A stretch of 64,000 bases of DNA from Zanthoxylum bungeanum (GCA_019454045.1 SKCR01034772.1:1-64000), one strand, 5' to 3'. Positions 12,096 through 23,292 are shown, counted from the stretch's first letter. The notes: generated by a model from the letters alone, not told the origin. Made by a program: numbers and translations.

Positions 12096-12466
12096 CTGAA
12101 CCGAGGAAGAAGAGAAGCACTGGTTTTAGGGATTTAAATGACATTTAGCGTCGAAATAATTGACTTTTAGCGTCGATTACTTTGACGCTAATTGTAAGGC
12201 GGTTAATGAAAAATTAGGGTTTTTCCGGGAAATTTAATTTTTAGTTAGCGTCGAAATATAACATTCGACGCTAAAGTAAGACATCTAGCATCGACTATAG
12301 TATTTCGACGCTAAATAAAAATTAAATTTCCCGGGAAAAAAACCCTAATTTTTCAATAACCCGCTTAACAATTAGCGTCGACTACTGCGACGCTAAAAGT
12401 CAATTATTTCGACGCTAAATGTCCTTTACATCCCTAACACCAGTGCTTCTCTTCTTCCTCGGCTCA
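12096..12466. repeat. Large internal inverted repeat with transposase-motif cluster
   Basis: Two arms of roughly 180 bp (about 12096-12275 and 12285-12466) are near-exact reverse complements, centred near 12281. The outer arms share CCGAGGAAGAAGAGAAGCAC; inner parts share ATTAGGGTTTTT and GGGAAATTTAAT. About nine AGCGTCGA/GACGCTAA cores lie inside, the same motif as at the element ends. It separates the TNP2 3' end from the TNPA-like gene start. Inferred roles are an internal regulatory platform for the TNPA-like promoter, or a hairpin RNA source. Confidence 0.85.
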
Positions 12467-12609
12467 GCAGCAAAAACTCATTCATATCATAGTTATACTA
12501 TTAATCATTACGTTAATATTTCAACCATATCTAAAGAGTAATTAAAATCAACAACCATACATTAATCCATAAAATTATTCATCCATCAAAAAATACAGTA
12601 ACTTCATAA

Positions 12610-15321
12610 TTAATCACTATTATCGTCGGTATTTGAGGATTCGTGACTGGAATCGAAGTCATCTTCAGTGTCAAATTGTTCTTCACTTGCTACTTGAACG
12701 CTCACTTCAGAATGAGGAATTAGCTCAACGTCTGTACTAGATCGAGTTAATGTTATATTTTCAGGAACGTTGACAGTTGGTCCAAAAAATATATGTTCAG
12801 GAACTTCAAAATTGCCGGAGACTTCTTGTGTTTCATCTGATATGTCAACTCTATCTTTCTCATGCGTGTCCCAAATGGCCCTATGTTGTAACTTTTCTAC
12901 CACCATCCATCCAGTTCCTAACTTAGGATCAGGTATATATATCACTGAACGTGCTTGCGTACAAAAAATGTATGGATCATTCTTGTACCAACAACGTTGA
13001 ACATTAATTGACGTGAGATGATTACTAACTTGAATTCTCCTCTTTCTGGCATTAGTGTCAAACCACTCACATTGGAATAGCACAGTATGTCGTCTGGGTC
13101 GATATATGAACTCAATGACCGATTGCAATACGCCGTAGAAGTCAATTACATCTGAGCCGTGTTCTCCTTGGACTACAATTCCAGAATTTTGAGTCACATG
13201 ATTAACATCTCGCTCCAGCTTGCATAGGATTATCACGATTCCTCGCTCAAGGTCGTCAATAACAGATGTGCTTAATGTCCTCTGATACAATTGTTTAAAG
13301 AAGCCACATAGATCAAGTACGGCGTCGCATACATTCGGGGGGAGATAAGGTCGAATGCCAACAGGAAGGAGAATCTCAAGTAGCACATGACAATCGTGAC
13401 TCTTTAATCCCGTTATTGTATCATCTCTGACCCAACGCCCAATATTGGATGCATAATTATCAGGGAATTTAACCATTTTCAGCCAATCACGGAATGATTT
13501 TCTCTCCGATTGATTGAGCACATAACTAGCAGGAGGCTTAATAAAACCTCGAGAGGAGTCTTGTAAATGCAATTCACTGCGAATTCTAAGATCTTGTAGG
13601 TCCAATCTAGCATTTACAGTGTCTTTTGTCTTACCCGGAATATTGAATAGTGTACCCACTAAACTCTCACAAATATTTTTCTCTATATGCATTACATCCA
13701 AATTATGTCGCAAACTCAGAGTCCCCCAATATTCTAACTCAAAGAAAATATTTTTTCCTGTCCAATTCAACTCTTCAGGTAACCGTTTTCGATTTTTATC
13801 TCTATTATTAGGATGTTTACCTGGTGTGCTGTCTTTGAGATGTCGATGTTGGCAAAGTATGTCAAATGCAGACAATCGACTGGGCTTACTCTGAGGTTCA
13901 TGTTGCCCGTTAAATAATTTACTCCTCCGCCAAGGATGACTCGACTCAAGAAATCTCATGTGCCCCGTGTATCCGATTTTATTCCGTAATCGTTGCGAAG
14001 GTGTATGATCCGCACAAACTGGACATGCCATGTATCCCTTAGTGCTCCATCCAGATAATGAACCATAGGTTGGAAAATCATTAATGGTCCATAATAATGC
14101 GGCATGCATCTGAAAATACTGCTCTGAAGCTGCATCATAGGTATGCACACCCACATTCCATAATGTTTGTAACTCCTCGATCAATGGTCTCAAGTAAATA
14201 TTTATATCTTTACCAGGTGAACGTGGACCAGTGATAAGCAATGACATAAACATGAACGGATCCTTCATACATTTCCATGGAGGTAAGTTATATGGAATGA
14301 CAATAACGGGCCAGATGCTATAAGAGTTGTACATATTCCCAAATGGGTTAAAACCATCAGAGGCAAGACCTAACCTGACATTACAGGGGTCCTCAGCGAA
14401 ACGGGGGTACATGTCATCAAATTCCTTCCATTCGGTTCCGTCCGCAGGATGTCTAAGTATGCCCTCCGCACCGATCCTCTTTTCATGATGCCACATCATA
14501 TCAGTCGCTGTGTGTCGTGACATGAACAATCTCTGCAGCCTGGGCGTTAAAGGGAAATATCGCAATATCTTTTGAGGCACTTTCTTCCCCATACCACGGA
14601 CTTTGTACCGACTTTCACCACATATCGGACAATGTTCAAGTGATTCATACTCGGCACGAAATAATACACAATCAAACTTACAAGCATGAATGGATTCATA
14701 CCCCATTCCCAGATCACGCAACATTTTCTTTGCCTCGTAGTACGACTTAGGCAATTCGTTTCCAACCGGTAACATTTGGGCCAGTAACTCTAACATCATA
14801 TCGATACTTTTGTTGGTCATTCTGTTGATCACTTTAATGTGTAATAATTTCACAACGAAATTCAAGATCGACATTCCAGCACCTTCGAATGGAATTTTTT
14901 TTGCCTCATCAAGTAGTTCACTAAATAAATTTTGATCATTTCCACTTAACACTGGCATGTCGCCACTAACACTATGACCAAGTTGTGGACCTTGTAAGTC
15001 ATGCAAAATATCGGCGATCTCATCGTTTGCAGGTTGATTGTAACTACTGCTCCCTTCGCCGACATCAAAAAACCGTGACTGAGAATGATACTGCTCGCCG
15101 TGATAAATCCACGTACGGTAAGTTGGTGATATTCCTGGCATGTATAAATGATTATGAACTTCATCTAACCGCTTCCTTTTCCTATTCAAACAATTTGCAC
15201 ATGGACAACGAACACGACCTTCTGCATCAATGTGTTGCTTTGCGACTTCCATAAACTCAGACACTCCATTACGATATTCAACACTCAATCTATCCAGAGA
15301 GCTCATCCAATTTCTATCCAT
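12610..15321 (-). CDS. TNP2-type CACTA transposase
   Basis: A single uninterrupted frame of 903 codons starts at ATG 15321 (MDRNWMSSLDRLSVEY); the 15 codons upstream to 15366 look like untranslated or intronic sequence. Residues 2-80 match the transposase-associated N-terminal domain with CPCANC. Residues ~230-560 are the TNP2 transposase domain: CPICGESRYKV, HEKRIGAEGILRHPADG, LASDGFNPFG (D322), GKDINIYLRPLIEEL (D372) and LDVMHIEKN (E547), candidate catalytic acidic residues. Residues ~630-705 resemble DUF4218, and ~745-825 resemble DUF4216 (CEWFD...FCTQARSVIYIPD...GWMVVEK). The part usually between these, including the rest of DUF4218, seems missing around residue 705. It would catalyse cut-and-paste excision in the nucleus. 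Confidence 0.9.
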   Translation of the reverse strand: MDRNWMSSLDRLSVEYRNGVSEFMEVAKQHIDAEGRVRCPCANCLNRKRKRLDEVHNHLYMPGISPTYRTWIYHGEQYHSQSRFFDVGEGSSSYNQPANDEIADILHDLQGPQLGHSVSGDMPVLSGNDQNLFSELLDEAKKIPFEGAGMSILNFVVKLLHIKVINRMTNKSIDMMLELLAQMLPVGNELPKSYYEAKKMLRDLGMGYESIHACKFDCVLFRAEYESLEHCPICGESRYKVRGMGKKVPQKILRYFPLTPRLQRLFMSRHTATDMMWHHEKRIGAEGILRHPADGTEWKEFDDMYPRFAEDPCNVRLGLASDGFNPFGNMYNSYSIWPVIVIPYNLPPWKCMKDPFMFMSLLITGPRSPGKDINIYLRPLIEELQTLWNVGVHTYDAASEQYFQMHAALLWTINDFPTYGSLSGWSTKGYMACPVCADHTPSQRLRNKIGYTGHMRFLESSHPWRRSKLFNGQHEPQSKPSRLSAFDILCQHRHLKDSTPGKHPNNRDKNRKRLPEELNWTGKNIFFELEYWGTLSLRHNLDVMHIEKNICESLVGTLFNIPGKTKDTVNARLDLQDLRIRSELHLQDSSRGFIKPPASYVLNQSERKSFRDWLKMVKFPDNYASNIGRWVRDDTITGLKSHDCHVLLEILLPVGIRPYLPPNVCDAVLDLCGFFKQLYQRTLSTSVIDDLERGIVIILCKLERDVNHVTQNSGIVVQGEHGSDVIDFYGVLQSVIEFIYRPRRHTVLFQCEWFDTNARKRRIQVSNHLTSINVQRCWYKNDPYIFCTQARSVIYIPDPKLGTGWMVVEKLQHRAIWDTHEKDRVDISDETQEVSGNFEVPEHIFFGPTVNVPENITLTRSSTDVELIPHSEVSVQVASEEQFDTEDDFDSSHESSNTDDNSD

Positions 15322-15411
15322 TTCAGCAGAATACCTAAATATAATAATATAATTATTAGATATCATTTTACAGTAATCAACATTACTAATTCAGTAATAC
15401 TTAATTTAAGC

Positions 15412-15423
15412 ATATATATATAT

Positions 15424-15471
<48 letters not shown>
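15412..15471. repeat. (TA)n microsatellite
   Basis: About 60 bases of nearly pure TA dinucleotides lie just upstream of the TNP2 gene start. Confidence 0.95.
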
Positions 15472-15473
<2 letters not shown>

Positions 15474-15784
15474 GTTGATAAATTAAATAGTTTACAAAAA
15501 AATTATATTTTATTAATTAATATACTTACTCTACATATATGAATCATAAATCACTAACAAACAACATATAAACAACATATATAATCATAAAAATTGAAAA
15601 TAATAAAGAAATATGAAAGAAGAATTACCTTATCGGAAATTGATTACAATTTTATTGAAAATTTTTAGGAGAGATGTGAGGCTGTAGAGGAGAAATTCTC
15701 AGATTTCAGAGGATGAAAATGAAGAGAATGAGAGAAAAAACAGAGGGGGAGAAGGGTTGGTGACCATCTGCATTTTAATCTATC

Positions 15785-16570
15785 TTTAGCGTCGAAAATA
15801 CAAATTCGACGCTAATTGTTGCCGTTTTTAGCGTCGAAACCGTTTTTTCGACGCTAAATATCAAAAATTAGCGTCGAATTTAATTTAGACGCGAAAGAAT
15901 CAAGGATCTGTCGATGGAAGCTTCATAACTCTTTAGCGTCGAAAATATTTTCGACGCTAAAAGTATTATTTTTGGCGTCGAATATTCAACTTCGACGCTA
16001 ATTATTTACGTTTTTAGCGTCGAAACCATTTTTTCGACGCTAAATATCAAAAAAGTAGCGTCGAATTTAATTTAGTCGCGAAAGAATCAAGGACTGTCGG
16101 TGGAAGCTTCATAACTCTTTAGCGTCGAAAATATTTTCGACGCTAAAAGTATTATTTTTGGCGTCGAATAAGTTTTTTCGACGCTACACATGAAACATTT
16201 AGCGTCGAATTTAATTTAGACGCGAAAGAGTCAAGGATTTGTCGGTGGAAACTTCATAAACCTTTAGCGACGATATATGTTCGACGCTAAAATTATATTT
16301 TTGGCGTCGACTCCATTTTTCGACGCTACAAGTGTAATATTTGGCGCCAAAAATTATTGCAATAATATAATTATTCAGCGTCGAATATTATTCGACGCTA
16401 AAGTTCTGTTTTTAGCGTCGAAACATGTTTTCGACGCTAAAACATTAATATTCTGCGTCGACATTTTATTCCATCGCTAAAAATATGACATATAGCGTCG
16501 ACAATGATATTCGACGCTAAAAGTCACTTTTAGCGTCGAATAATGTGTCGACGCTAAATATTTGGACGCT
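15785..16570. repeat. Right subterminal repeat cluster of CACTA
   Basis: Dense AGCGTCGA/TCGACGCTA motifs, mostly in palindromic pairs, are embedded in three imperfect copies of a longer unit. The unit is marked by TCAAGGA..TGTCG.TGGAA.CTTCATAA at about 15899, 16087 and 16229. The array is longer than the left cluster (~785 versus ~465 bases). The small open frame at 16277-16480 arises from the repeat and is not a gene. Confidence 0.85.
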
Positions 16571-16595
16571 AAAAGCCATAATTCTTGTAGTGCAC

Positions 16596-16866
16596 TACAT
16601 CAAATTAGGCTCAACAAACAATTGCACTTTGCTTGTGGCGTGCCACAAAGGTGATGTCGCTCCACCGATGTTGACATTTTTTATTTTGAAATGGATCAGA
16701 TCCGGTCTTTACTGATCTTCAATGTATTTAATCTTGAATCGTCCAATAAAATCCGTAAAACTTATATATGGAAATCAATCATAGAAATAAGTAATATAGC
16801 CCAAATAACTTTGACTTAGCCAAATAATCATATAATTAGGGTGGTAAATATAGGAATATTACACAC
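16596..16866. other. Right flank of CACTA, old repeat
   Basis: AT-rich sequence without a gene. It continues the pre-insertion sequence interrupted by the CACTA element (see 8433-9228). Confidence 0.4.
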
Positions 16867-18567
16867 TTATCACGCCCTAAAATTATGATTTTACAGTGAC
16901 AAGTAAAAAACTAATTAAAAAAAAATAAAACTATTAAAGCAATTTTATTAGGGATTAAGATTGCATTTAGCGTATGCAATAAGGTTTAAGATCCTTATGC
17001 GGTCCTAGTGGACGGGTTACATTCTCGTGAAAGCTTACGGTGATGACAATCACAAACATCATTTAACTTACAATCATACAGAAATAACAAAATAAAAATA
17101 AAAGCATAAATAGTCTTGACCCACTTTTCCATAGAAATATCCTCATAGATTGCTTATAAATATGGTCAATGAGACCTTCAAAATGCTTGTTTACATTGGA
17201 GTGCAAGAGTAAACATATCAAAACCAAACACAAAGTGTGTATGAGATTATCCTTTCACAATTCATCCCCTAAACCATCAGCTTACTAAATTTGTCTCAAT
17301 AACCAAAGTTTAATGAGTCAAACTGGCCTATATATCGTAAAATCTCCATAATTGTCACATTAATCTTATGAATTTAGGCTTTTGCATTACTTTTTTCTTC
17401 TTTTTCAATTCCTTATAATTCTCAGAAGCTTTCACACTACCCTGTGCATCTTGAGGCATCCTAGTGTATTTTTAAGACATAATGTGAAGTTGGTGACGCG
17501 TTGCTACGTAGGGCAATGCGCGTCGTGACTCAAATAGGAGCAGTACGTGTCGAGACGCAACCCATCATGCGTCGCGACACGCCTAAGGTAATTTTTTTTA
17601 GATAGAATGCCATGTTGATATCCCATCGCAACGCAAGTCTAATTCATGCAAGGATTAGATTTCTAATATCTTAAGAAGAAAAGCTCTCATAAGCCCTTAT
17701 AAAAAAATAGTCCGGCCTAGACTTATGAGGGGTGAGATTTTTAGAGACCACAAAGTATAGAAGAGCACCCAGATCAATGAACCTGAACTGAAGATTAAAG
17801 CAGAGGGTCTCACCATAAGTTTTTTCTTCATTTTCTCTTCATGCTTTGTATTAATGAATAGTTTATGCTTAATATATACCATAAGTAACTAATTCATTAA
17901 TCTAGGGTTGTATTGTATCTTAAGCACAATATTTAATACAAATTATATTTCTTGTATTCTTTTGTATTTGTTATTCTTGGTTCTTAATGCGTTCTATTGC
18001 CTGATCACCAATAGGATAGACGTGGTAAACCCGAAGGAGTTTGGAAATGGGAATTTGAGTTGAGCCTTGGGAATTAATAGCATGTGATCGTATTCGTAGA
18101 ATCGATTTTCGTGCAAGAAATGAATATAACTACAGGGCATGCATAGCCAAAATTAGAACTTGAACTTAATGAGTTTAACTTAGATTTATTATTATAAGAA
18201 CATAGGCAATTGAATTAAGTTGGGCATTTCTACCTGACCATCGGAAGAAACTTGTAGATAACTTTGTGTTCTTTGTTAATAATCCATAACAAATACTAAT
18301 TTTAAGTGTACTAATTTACTGTTTGCATGCTAAGGTGAAATTGCAACCCTTCTATCTCGCATAAGGTTTACCATAGTCGTTTATTTTCTACTTACTTAGA
18401 TTTTTAGTTAGTTAGATTAATTAATCCTTTTTAATTAATAATTTAGTTTTAGTATAGTAGGTTTAGTTCTGATAATTAATATGATAAATAGTAAGTCTCT
18501 ATGGGTTTGATATCTTTATATTACTTGAGAAATATGTGTGCTTGCGTAACGTGTAAAATCATGAACA
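16867..18567 (+). mobile_element. Athila-like 5' LTR (start uncertain)
   Basis: The 3' end is set by an Athila-type PBS a few bases on (18572). Inside are a TATA-like CTTATAAAAAAATAG near 17694 and GCGTCGCGACACGCC-type CpG motifs near 17560, also seen in the LTR at 63571. The last 450 bases match the fragment at 5848-6440. The 5' boundary is placed near ACACTTATCACGCCC by inspection only. The 61-codon open frame at 17697-17882 is not supported. Confidence 0.55.
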
Positions 18568-18571
18568 AGTT

Positions 18572-18591
18572 TTTGACGCCATTGTCAGGGA
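18572..18591 (+). promoter_or_regulatory. Athila-type primer binding site
   Basis: TTTGACGCCATTGTCAGGGA is a decayed version of the TTTGGCGCCGTTGCCGGGGA PBS typical of Athila elements, in the expected spot after the LTR end at 18567. Confidence 0.75.
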
Positions 18592-18716
18592 CTTGTTTTT
18601 ATTTTTCTTTATTAATATTTTGACAAAACACACTACTTGCTTAACTAATCATCTTTTACTTTGTATTTTGCTATTTTTAAAGTCATTAACCAGTTATATA
18701 AGAAGAAATCGAAGTT

Positions 18717-19585
18717 ATGAGTTTCTCCCTCTTGATTTAGAAATCGAAAAGACTATTCGTTAGTTAAAAAAAACAATTGACAGAACCAAAACCCACAACT
18801 AATCATTAACTGAACCACTAAATGTAGCGCCACCAATTCCTAACCAGGACAAGACAATACCGATTGTAGATGGATTTATATCATGTATCGTCCTAGTATC
18901 TTTGCAAGCTAATGCATTTGATATCAAGACTTGCATTCAGATGATCTAACTGTCAGTATAGTTTAAGGGTGGCCCGAATGATGATTTCAATACTCACATA
19001 AGTACCTTCCTAGAAATCTACAACACCTTCAATTACAACAGGTTTGTAGAAAAAGCAGTTCGTCTTTGAGTATTCCCATACTCTCTATAAGATAGGGTTA
19101 ATTGATGGCTTCACTCATTGCCAGTAGGGTCAATCACTACTTTGATAGATTTGGCTATAAAATTCATTGCGAAGTATTTCCTCAAGCTAGGACAACAAAA
19201 TTACGGAACGATATCACGCCATTTACACAGTATGATTTAGAATCTCTATACGATACATGTGAAAGATACAAGAACCTGTTTTGGAAGTACCCACCCCATG
19301 AAATCGTTAAATGGCTGCAAGTCCAAACTTTCTACAATGGGATCACTGGGATGTCCAAGACCACATTAGATGCAGCTGTTGAAGGTGCTCTCATGAAAAA
19401 AAGAGAAAATCCTCCATAAGGATTCCAGTAGCAAATTAAGGGACAAGAGTATGAGAAGAAACATAGCTTGGAGGAAATGATCGTAAACATGTTCCAGAAG
19501 CAAGAAGCTAAATATGATGCCTTTTTTCGGAGTCAAGCAACATCCATGAAAGCACTGGAAAATCAATTGGAACAACTTGTGATTT
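18717..19585 (+). pseudogene. Athila-like gag relic
   Basis: Translated pieces in two frames follow the order of Athila Gag: GGPNDDFNTHISTFLEIYNTF, then after stops VFPYSL and WLHSLP, then in another frame KLRNDITPFTQYDLESLYD, WLQVQTFYNGITGMS and LDAAVEGALM (open frame 19102-19419), and finally LENQLEQLV near 19555. Gag packages the genomic RNA of the element. Several stops and at least one frameshift show it is dead. It is cut at about 19585 by unrelated LTR-like sequence; no pol follows. Confidence 0.8.
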
Positions 19586-21823
19586 GTGGCTTCCTCAACA
19601 AAAAATTTATATAAAGCAGCCACTTTTCATTATTCTTCTCAACAAAAAATTTCTCTCTCAAGCTCGTATGATCTCCAAGCATAGGTGGGATTTGTGGCTT
19701 CCTCAAGTATTCTTCAGCCCTAGTTTCTAGTTCTTTAAATTAATTTGAAATTTATAGCATGTAACTTAAAACCATAATTTCGAAATTATGGAAACCCTAG
19801 GCTAAATTTGATTTATCTTACATGTTTAAGCTTATTAGAGTGTGTATTTATGCATTTGGGGAAATTATGTCATGAAGTATGCATGGATTGTTTGGATTTC
19901 ATAAAATTTGTAAATGGATTAGTCTTGGTCGAATTGGGTGTTTGAATGGGGAGCTTAATGTTGTGATGATGATGATAAAAGGAATGTGTATATCATTTAG
20001 AATGGATGATTTATTATTGTGTTGATAATACATAATGGAATGCAACTTGTAGGGGTAACTATGAACTCTTTCTAGTAGAAATGGTGATGTTGAGCTTTTG
20101 ATGATATTATAAGATAATATAATTGGTGCATTGTGATGGTGATAATTGTGTGTGATATCTGTGGCCGAGAACTTGGTGAGGAGCATGTATGTTGTCGTGG
20201 GCTTGGTGAAAAGGGTTAATGTTGAATAAATTAGAGGTGATAAAGAGAATTATAATATTTTTGAGCTTTATTCATGCTAGATATGAAGTTAATGTAGCGT
20301 TGTTAGTGAAATCATGATAATGGCTCGATAAAGGGTTATAACCGAGTGTAACTTATAAAATAGCGATGTATAACCATCATGTGTATAAGATGTTTCATAT
20401 TTAAAGAGTTGGGGTACATTCAGATATACGAATAATTTTAATCGCGTTGATGCAGTTACTTACCGCTTTAAGAAATGTAACGATAAGTAATTCACCTGAT
20501 AGGGGTTTATCTAATTCATTATCTCGCTATAGTTAAAATAAGCGTAAACGTTTAACTTTCTAGCCAACATGCATGCACTCGTACACCATTCTTGCGTAAG
20601 ATTAGGATCATGAGCACCCTCGAATACTAATCACACTTGAATTGATGTTTTGAAAATTCGACGCATGATATCTCGTCAGACTTCATACGACCTCACAAGC
20701 GGTTAAGCAACGTTATAGCGTTGTGAGCGGTTGTTATGTTTTCAAGTTTTCCTTTTTAAGATTTTTACACTTTAAACTAAATTCTTTTATAATTTAAATT
20801 AAGTTTTTTTAGATATCCATGAATAGTTTATAAAACATGATTCAAGTTATCATTAGCTTATCATTTTACATTTATTTGTAATTTAGATTGAAGTCTTCAT
20901 GGATATCAACTTATTGTTTTGGCAATCATGTTTTTCTCAAGGTTAATATGTTTTCTTATTTTCTAATTTAAGTATCATACAACTTAGATTGAATTTCAAT
21001 GAACATAACTATAATAACATTGCAAGCATGATTCTGAGTTATTATATTGTCGTTGATAAGGATCTAATATGAATATTGTTATAAGAACCACAATGGTAGC
21101 TTATCATCAATTATTTTACACGTTAAATCAGGTTTGTTGATTTTAAAATAGTTTGAAAATTTCATGCTTTCAAACGCTAGTGGATTGCCACCCCCTTATG
21201 TTTAGTGACTCGGGTTCGTCCATGATGCCTCATGGGGTACTGATCACCCCATAGGCATATTCACATTCATGTTCACGTTCTCCTACTTACGCGGTGCCGG
21301 GTCCCATTAAGTAGGCTTCACGCTTCCAGGCTATGAAGATGGTGTATTTTCCATGACTATATTTTATACTATAAAATTTTATAATTTTTAGCAGGATATG
21401 AATTTTCTATATGTATGACTTATGACAATACAAGTAGGTTTGCCAGTTATGTTTATGTAAAATGACTTATTTAATTATAGGATTTTAGGTTATTTTACTT
21501 TATGTTTAATTCTAATGGCCTGATCTTTAATGTTATTATTTTATTATTGGGATTAGTTTAGTTAGCTTAACTAGGATTTCATTATATTGGTCTTATTAGG
21601 TTTAGTTTAGGATGCCTTATTTGAGTAGGTTTGGAATTAGCCTATTTATTATAAAAGAGGCATCAACTCATCATTTTTAAAAAAAATATTTACTATAGAT
21701 GAAAAATACATTATTGTGTCAATTGAGAGTGCTATAAACTTATCAAAGGTATTGCCAACCTTTGTGGTGTTTCAAGAAACTTATCAAATATTTTACTGAC
21801 CTTTGTGACATTTCAAGCAATCA
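19586..21823 (+). mobile_element. LTR-like repeat debris
   Basis: No gene is present. A TATA-like TTTATATAAAG near 19609 is followed by transcript-leader-like sequence, and 21250-21330 has a GC-richer block (GCGGTGCCGGGTCCCATTAAG), as in gypsy LTRs. The part at 21480-21660 recurs in inverse orientation at 50760-50960, so it is an interspersed repeat family. A short motif GATTTGTGGCTTCCTCAA occurs twice (19581 and 19689). Confidence 0.4.
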
Positions 21824-22525
21824 AGGTTCTTGAAACTTAGTTTCTTAAGGGTTTTTATCTTTCCATTATATTCTTGAAGATTCTTGGATAACAGTTTCAA
21901 TCTCATTGTAGGTTCCATATGCTTTATTCTCATAGGGTTTTCAGGGTTCTTGAAACTTAGGGTATGTTTGGTTCAACGAAGGGGAGGGGAGGGGAGAAAT
22001 TTTAATGGAGGGGAGGGGAAGGGAGGGGAGAGATTTTAATTAAATATATGTTTGGTTCAAAGGAGGGGAGGGGAGGGGAGGGGAGATGAGGTTTTTAATT
22101 AAAATATGTTTGATTGGGAAGAGATTTTAAAACTAATTTACTATTTTATCCTTATAGCATGTTATAAATAAAAGTAAAACAATATAAGTAGGGATAATAT
22201 AGTAATTACATTTAAAATTTTATTTCATCACTTTCTCTCCCCTCCAAAACCCCCCACTTTTGGAGGGGAGCTAAAATTGACTTAGGAGAGATTTTTCTCC
22301 GCTCCCCTCCCCTTCAAAAAATTGAACCAAACAAACAAAATTTAAAATAATCCCTCCCCTCCCCTCCCCTCCCCTCCCCTCCGAAACCCCCCAACCAAAC
22401 ACACTCTTAGTTTCTTAAGGGTTTTATCTTTCCATTATATTATTGGAGATTCTTGGATAACAGTTTCAATCTCATTGTAGGTTCCATATGCTTTATTCTC
22501 ATAGGGTTTTCATTAGTTGGCATCT
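21824..22525. repeat. ~120-bp tandem duplication split by a MITE
   Basis: Copy 1 (about 21824-21943) runs from GGTTCTTGAAACTTAG to CATAGGGTTTTCA. Copy 2 starts directly after it, is interrupted at its TTA by the MITE at 21960-22406, and resumes at 22410 with GTTTCTTAAGGG through CATAGGGTTTTCA near 22513. Copy 1 thus shows the unoccupied insertion site. Confidence 0.85.
21960..22406. mobile_element. Tourist-like (PIF/Harbinger) MITE, 447 bp
   Basis: Ends are GGGTATGTTTGGTT and the complement of GAGTGTGTTTGGTT, flanked by TTA at 21957-21959 and 22407-22409. TTA target duplications and G-N-G-T-NTGTTTGG ends are typical of Tourist-like MITEs. Subterminal regions are GGGGA-rich repeats, (GGGGA)n on the left and (TCCCC)n on the right, forming long G-rich inverted tracts. 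No coding capacity. Confidence 0.85.
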
Positions 22526-22694
22526 CTTGGTATTCGGAACTAGTTCCAAATAAGGTTATTTCTATTCTGTATTATTTTATTTTTTCTTTCATGTCTGATA
22601 TATATATATATAGACACACACACAAACACACAAAAAATATACAAAAAAAAGAAGAATTATTTTTGCATTTATTTAAGTGTCTTTTGTTTCTTAA

Positions 22695-23172
22695 TACGGG
22701 TGGGTGATTTCTACCCAGTCGGGTTTGGGAATTCTCGACTGGGTATTGGGAATTTCAGGTATTAAGATTTTGTTTCCAATAGCTCTTGAACCATTACCCA
22801 CTCATATTCGGGAAGTAAGAATCCGATCAGGTTTTGGGTACCTGTTTGCGCATTGGGTACCTATTCTGGAATTGGGTAGCCGATAAGCGAACAAGTACCA
22901 GATCGGGAGTTAAAATGAGATGCTTTCTTTGTTTTAGGTTAAAACATGAAACAACGCCACAAAATGACATTGTTTCATATGTTAACTTTTAAAAAATCGG
23001 GTACATGAATTCCTAAACCCGATCAGAGAATTCATGTACCCGGAAGTACATGATCGAGTACATTCAAATTATATATGATGTTCTCAAAACTTGTTCTTGT
23101 ATCTGTCCCATCTCAGAAATTTTGAGATGGGTTCGGGAATTCTCGATGGGTACGTAAATTTATCCATCCCTA
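22695..23172. mobile_element. Putative hAT-type MITE
   Basis: The ends TACGGGTGGGT and (complement of) TAGGGATGGAT are imperfect inverted repeats, extended by GGGAATTCTCGA... on the left and its complement near 23130. Flanking octamers TTTCTTAA and TATGTTAG agree at five of eight positions, a decayed 8-bp duplication at best. Internal GGGTAC motifs recur. The open frame 22704-22886 is not a gene. Confidence 0.5.
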
Positions 23173-23185
23173 TATGTTAGTGTCT

Positions 23186-23292
23186 AAAACAAAAACAAAA
23201 ACAAAAACAAAAACAAAAACAAAAAACAAAAACCAAAAACACAAAAACACAAAAAACAAAAACAAAAAACAAAAACAAAAAACGAAAAAAAA
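23186..23292. repeat. (CAAAAA)n-type A-rich minisatellite
   Basis: About 100 bases of repeated CAAAAA/ACAAAA units directly follow the putative MITE. Confidence 0.9.

Larger units (their letters stand above)
9232..16592 (-). mobile_element. CACTA (En/Spm-type) DNA transposon, complete
   Basis: The element begins CACTACAAGAATTA and ends with the exact reverse complement, a perfect 14-bp terminal inverted repeat. It is flanked by a 3-bp target duplication CAC (9229-9231 and 16593-16595), as CACTA elements make. Subterminal regions carry many copies of AGCGTCGA and its complement. Two genes on the minus strand encode a TNP2-type transposase and a TNPA-like protein. Total 7361 bp. The perfect ends and the uninterrupted TNP2 frame suggest a fairly recent insertion. 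Two features argue against full autonomy: a stop codon in the TNPA-like gene and a likely in-frame deletion in TNP2. Confidence 0.95.

Noticed and set aside
12770..15254. Short plus-strand and other-frame open frames within TNP2
   Set aside because: Shadows of the real gene without domains.
15322..15366. Longer TNP2 start with 15 extra codons (MISNNYIII...)
   Set aside because: The extension is AT-rich and unlike the family; MDRNWM is the natural start.
16277..16480. Open frame in the right CACTA subterminal region
   Set aside because: Made entirely of the AGCGTCGA repeat.
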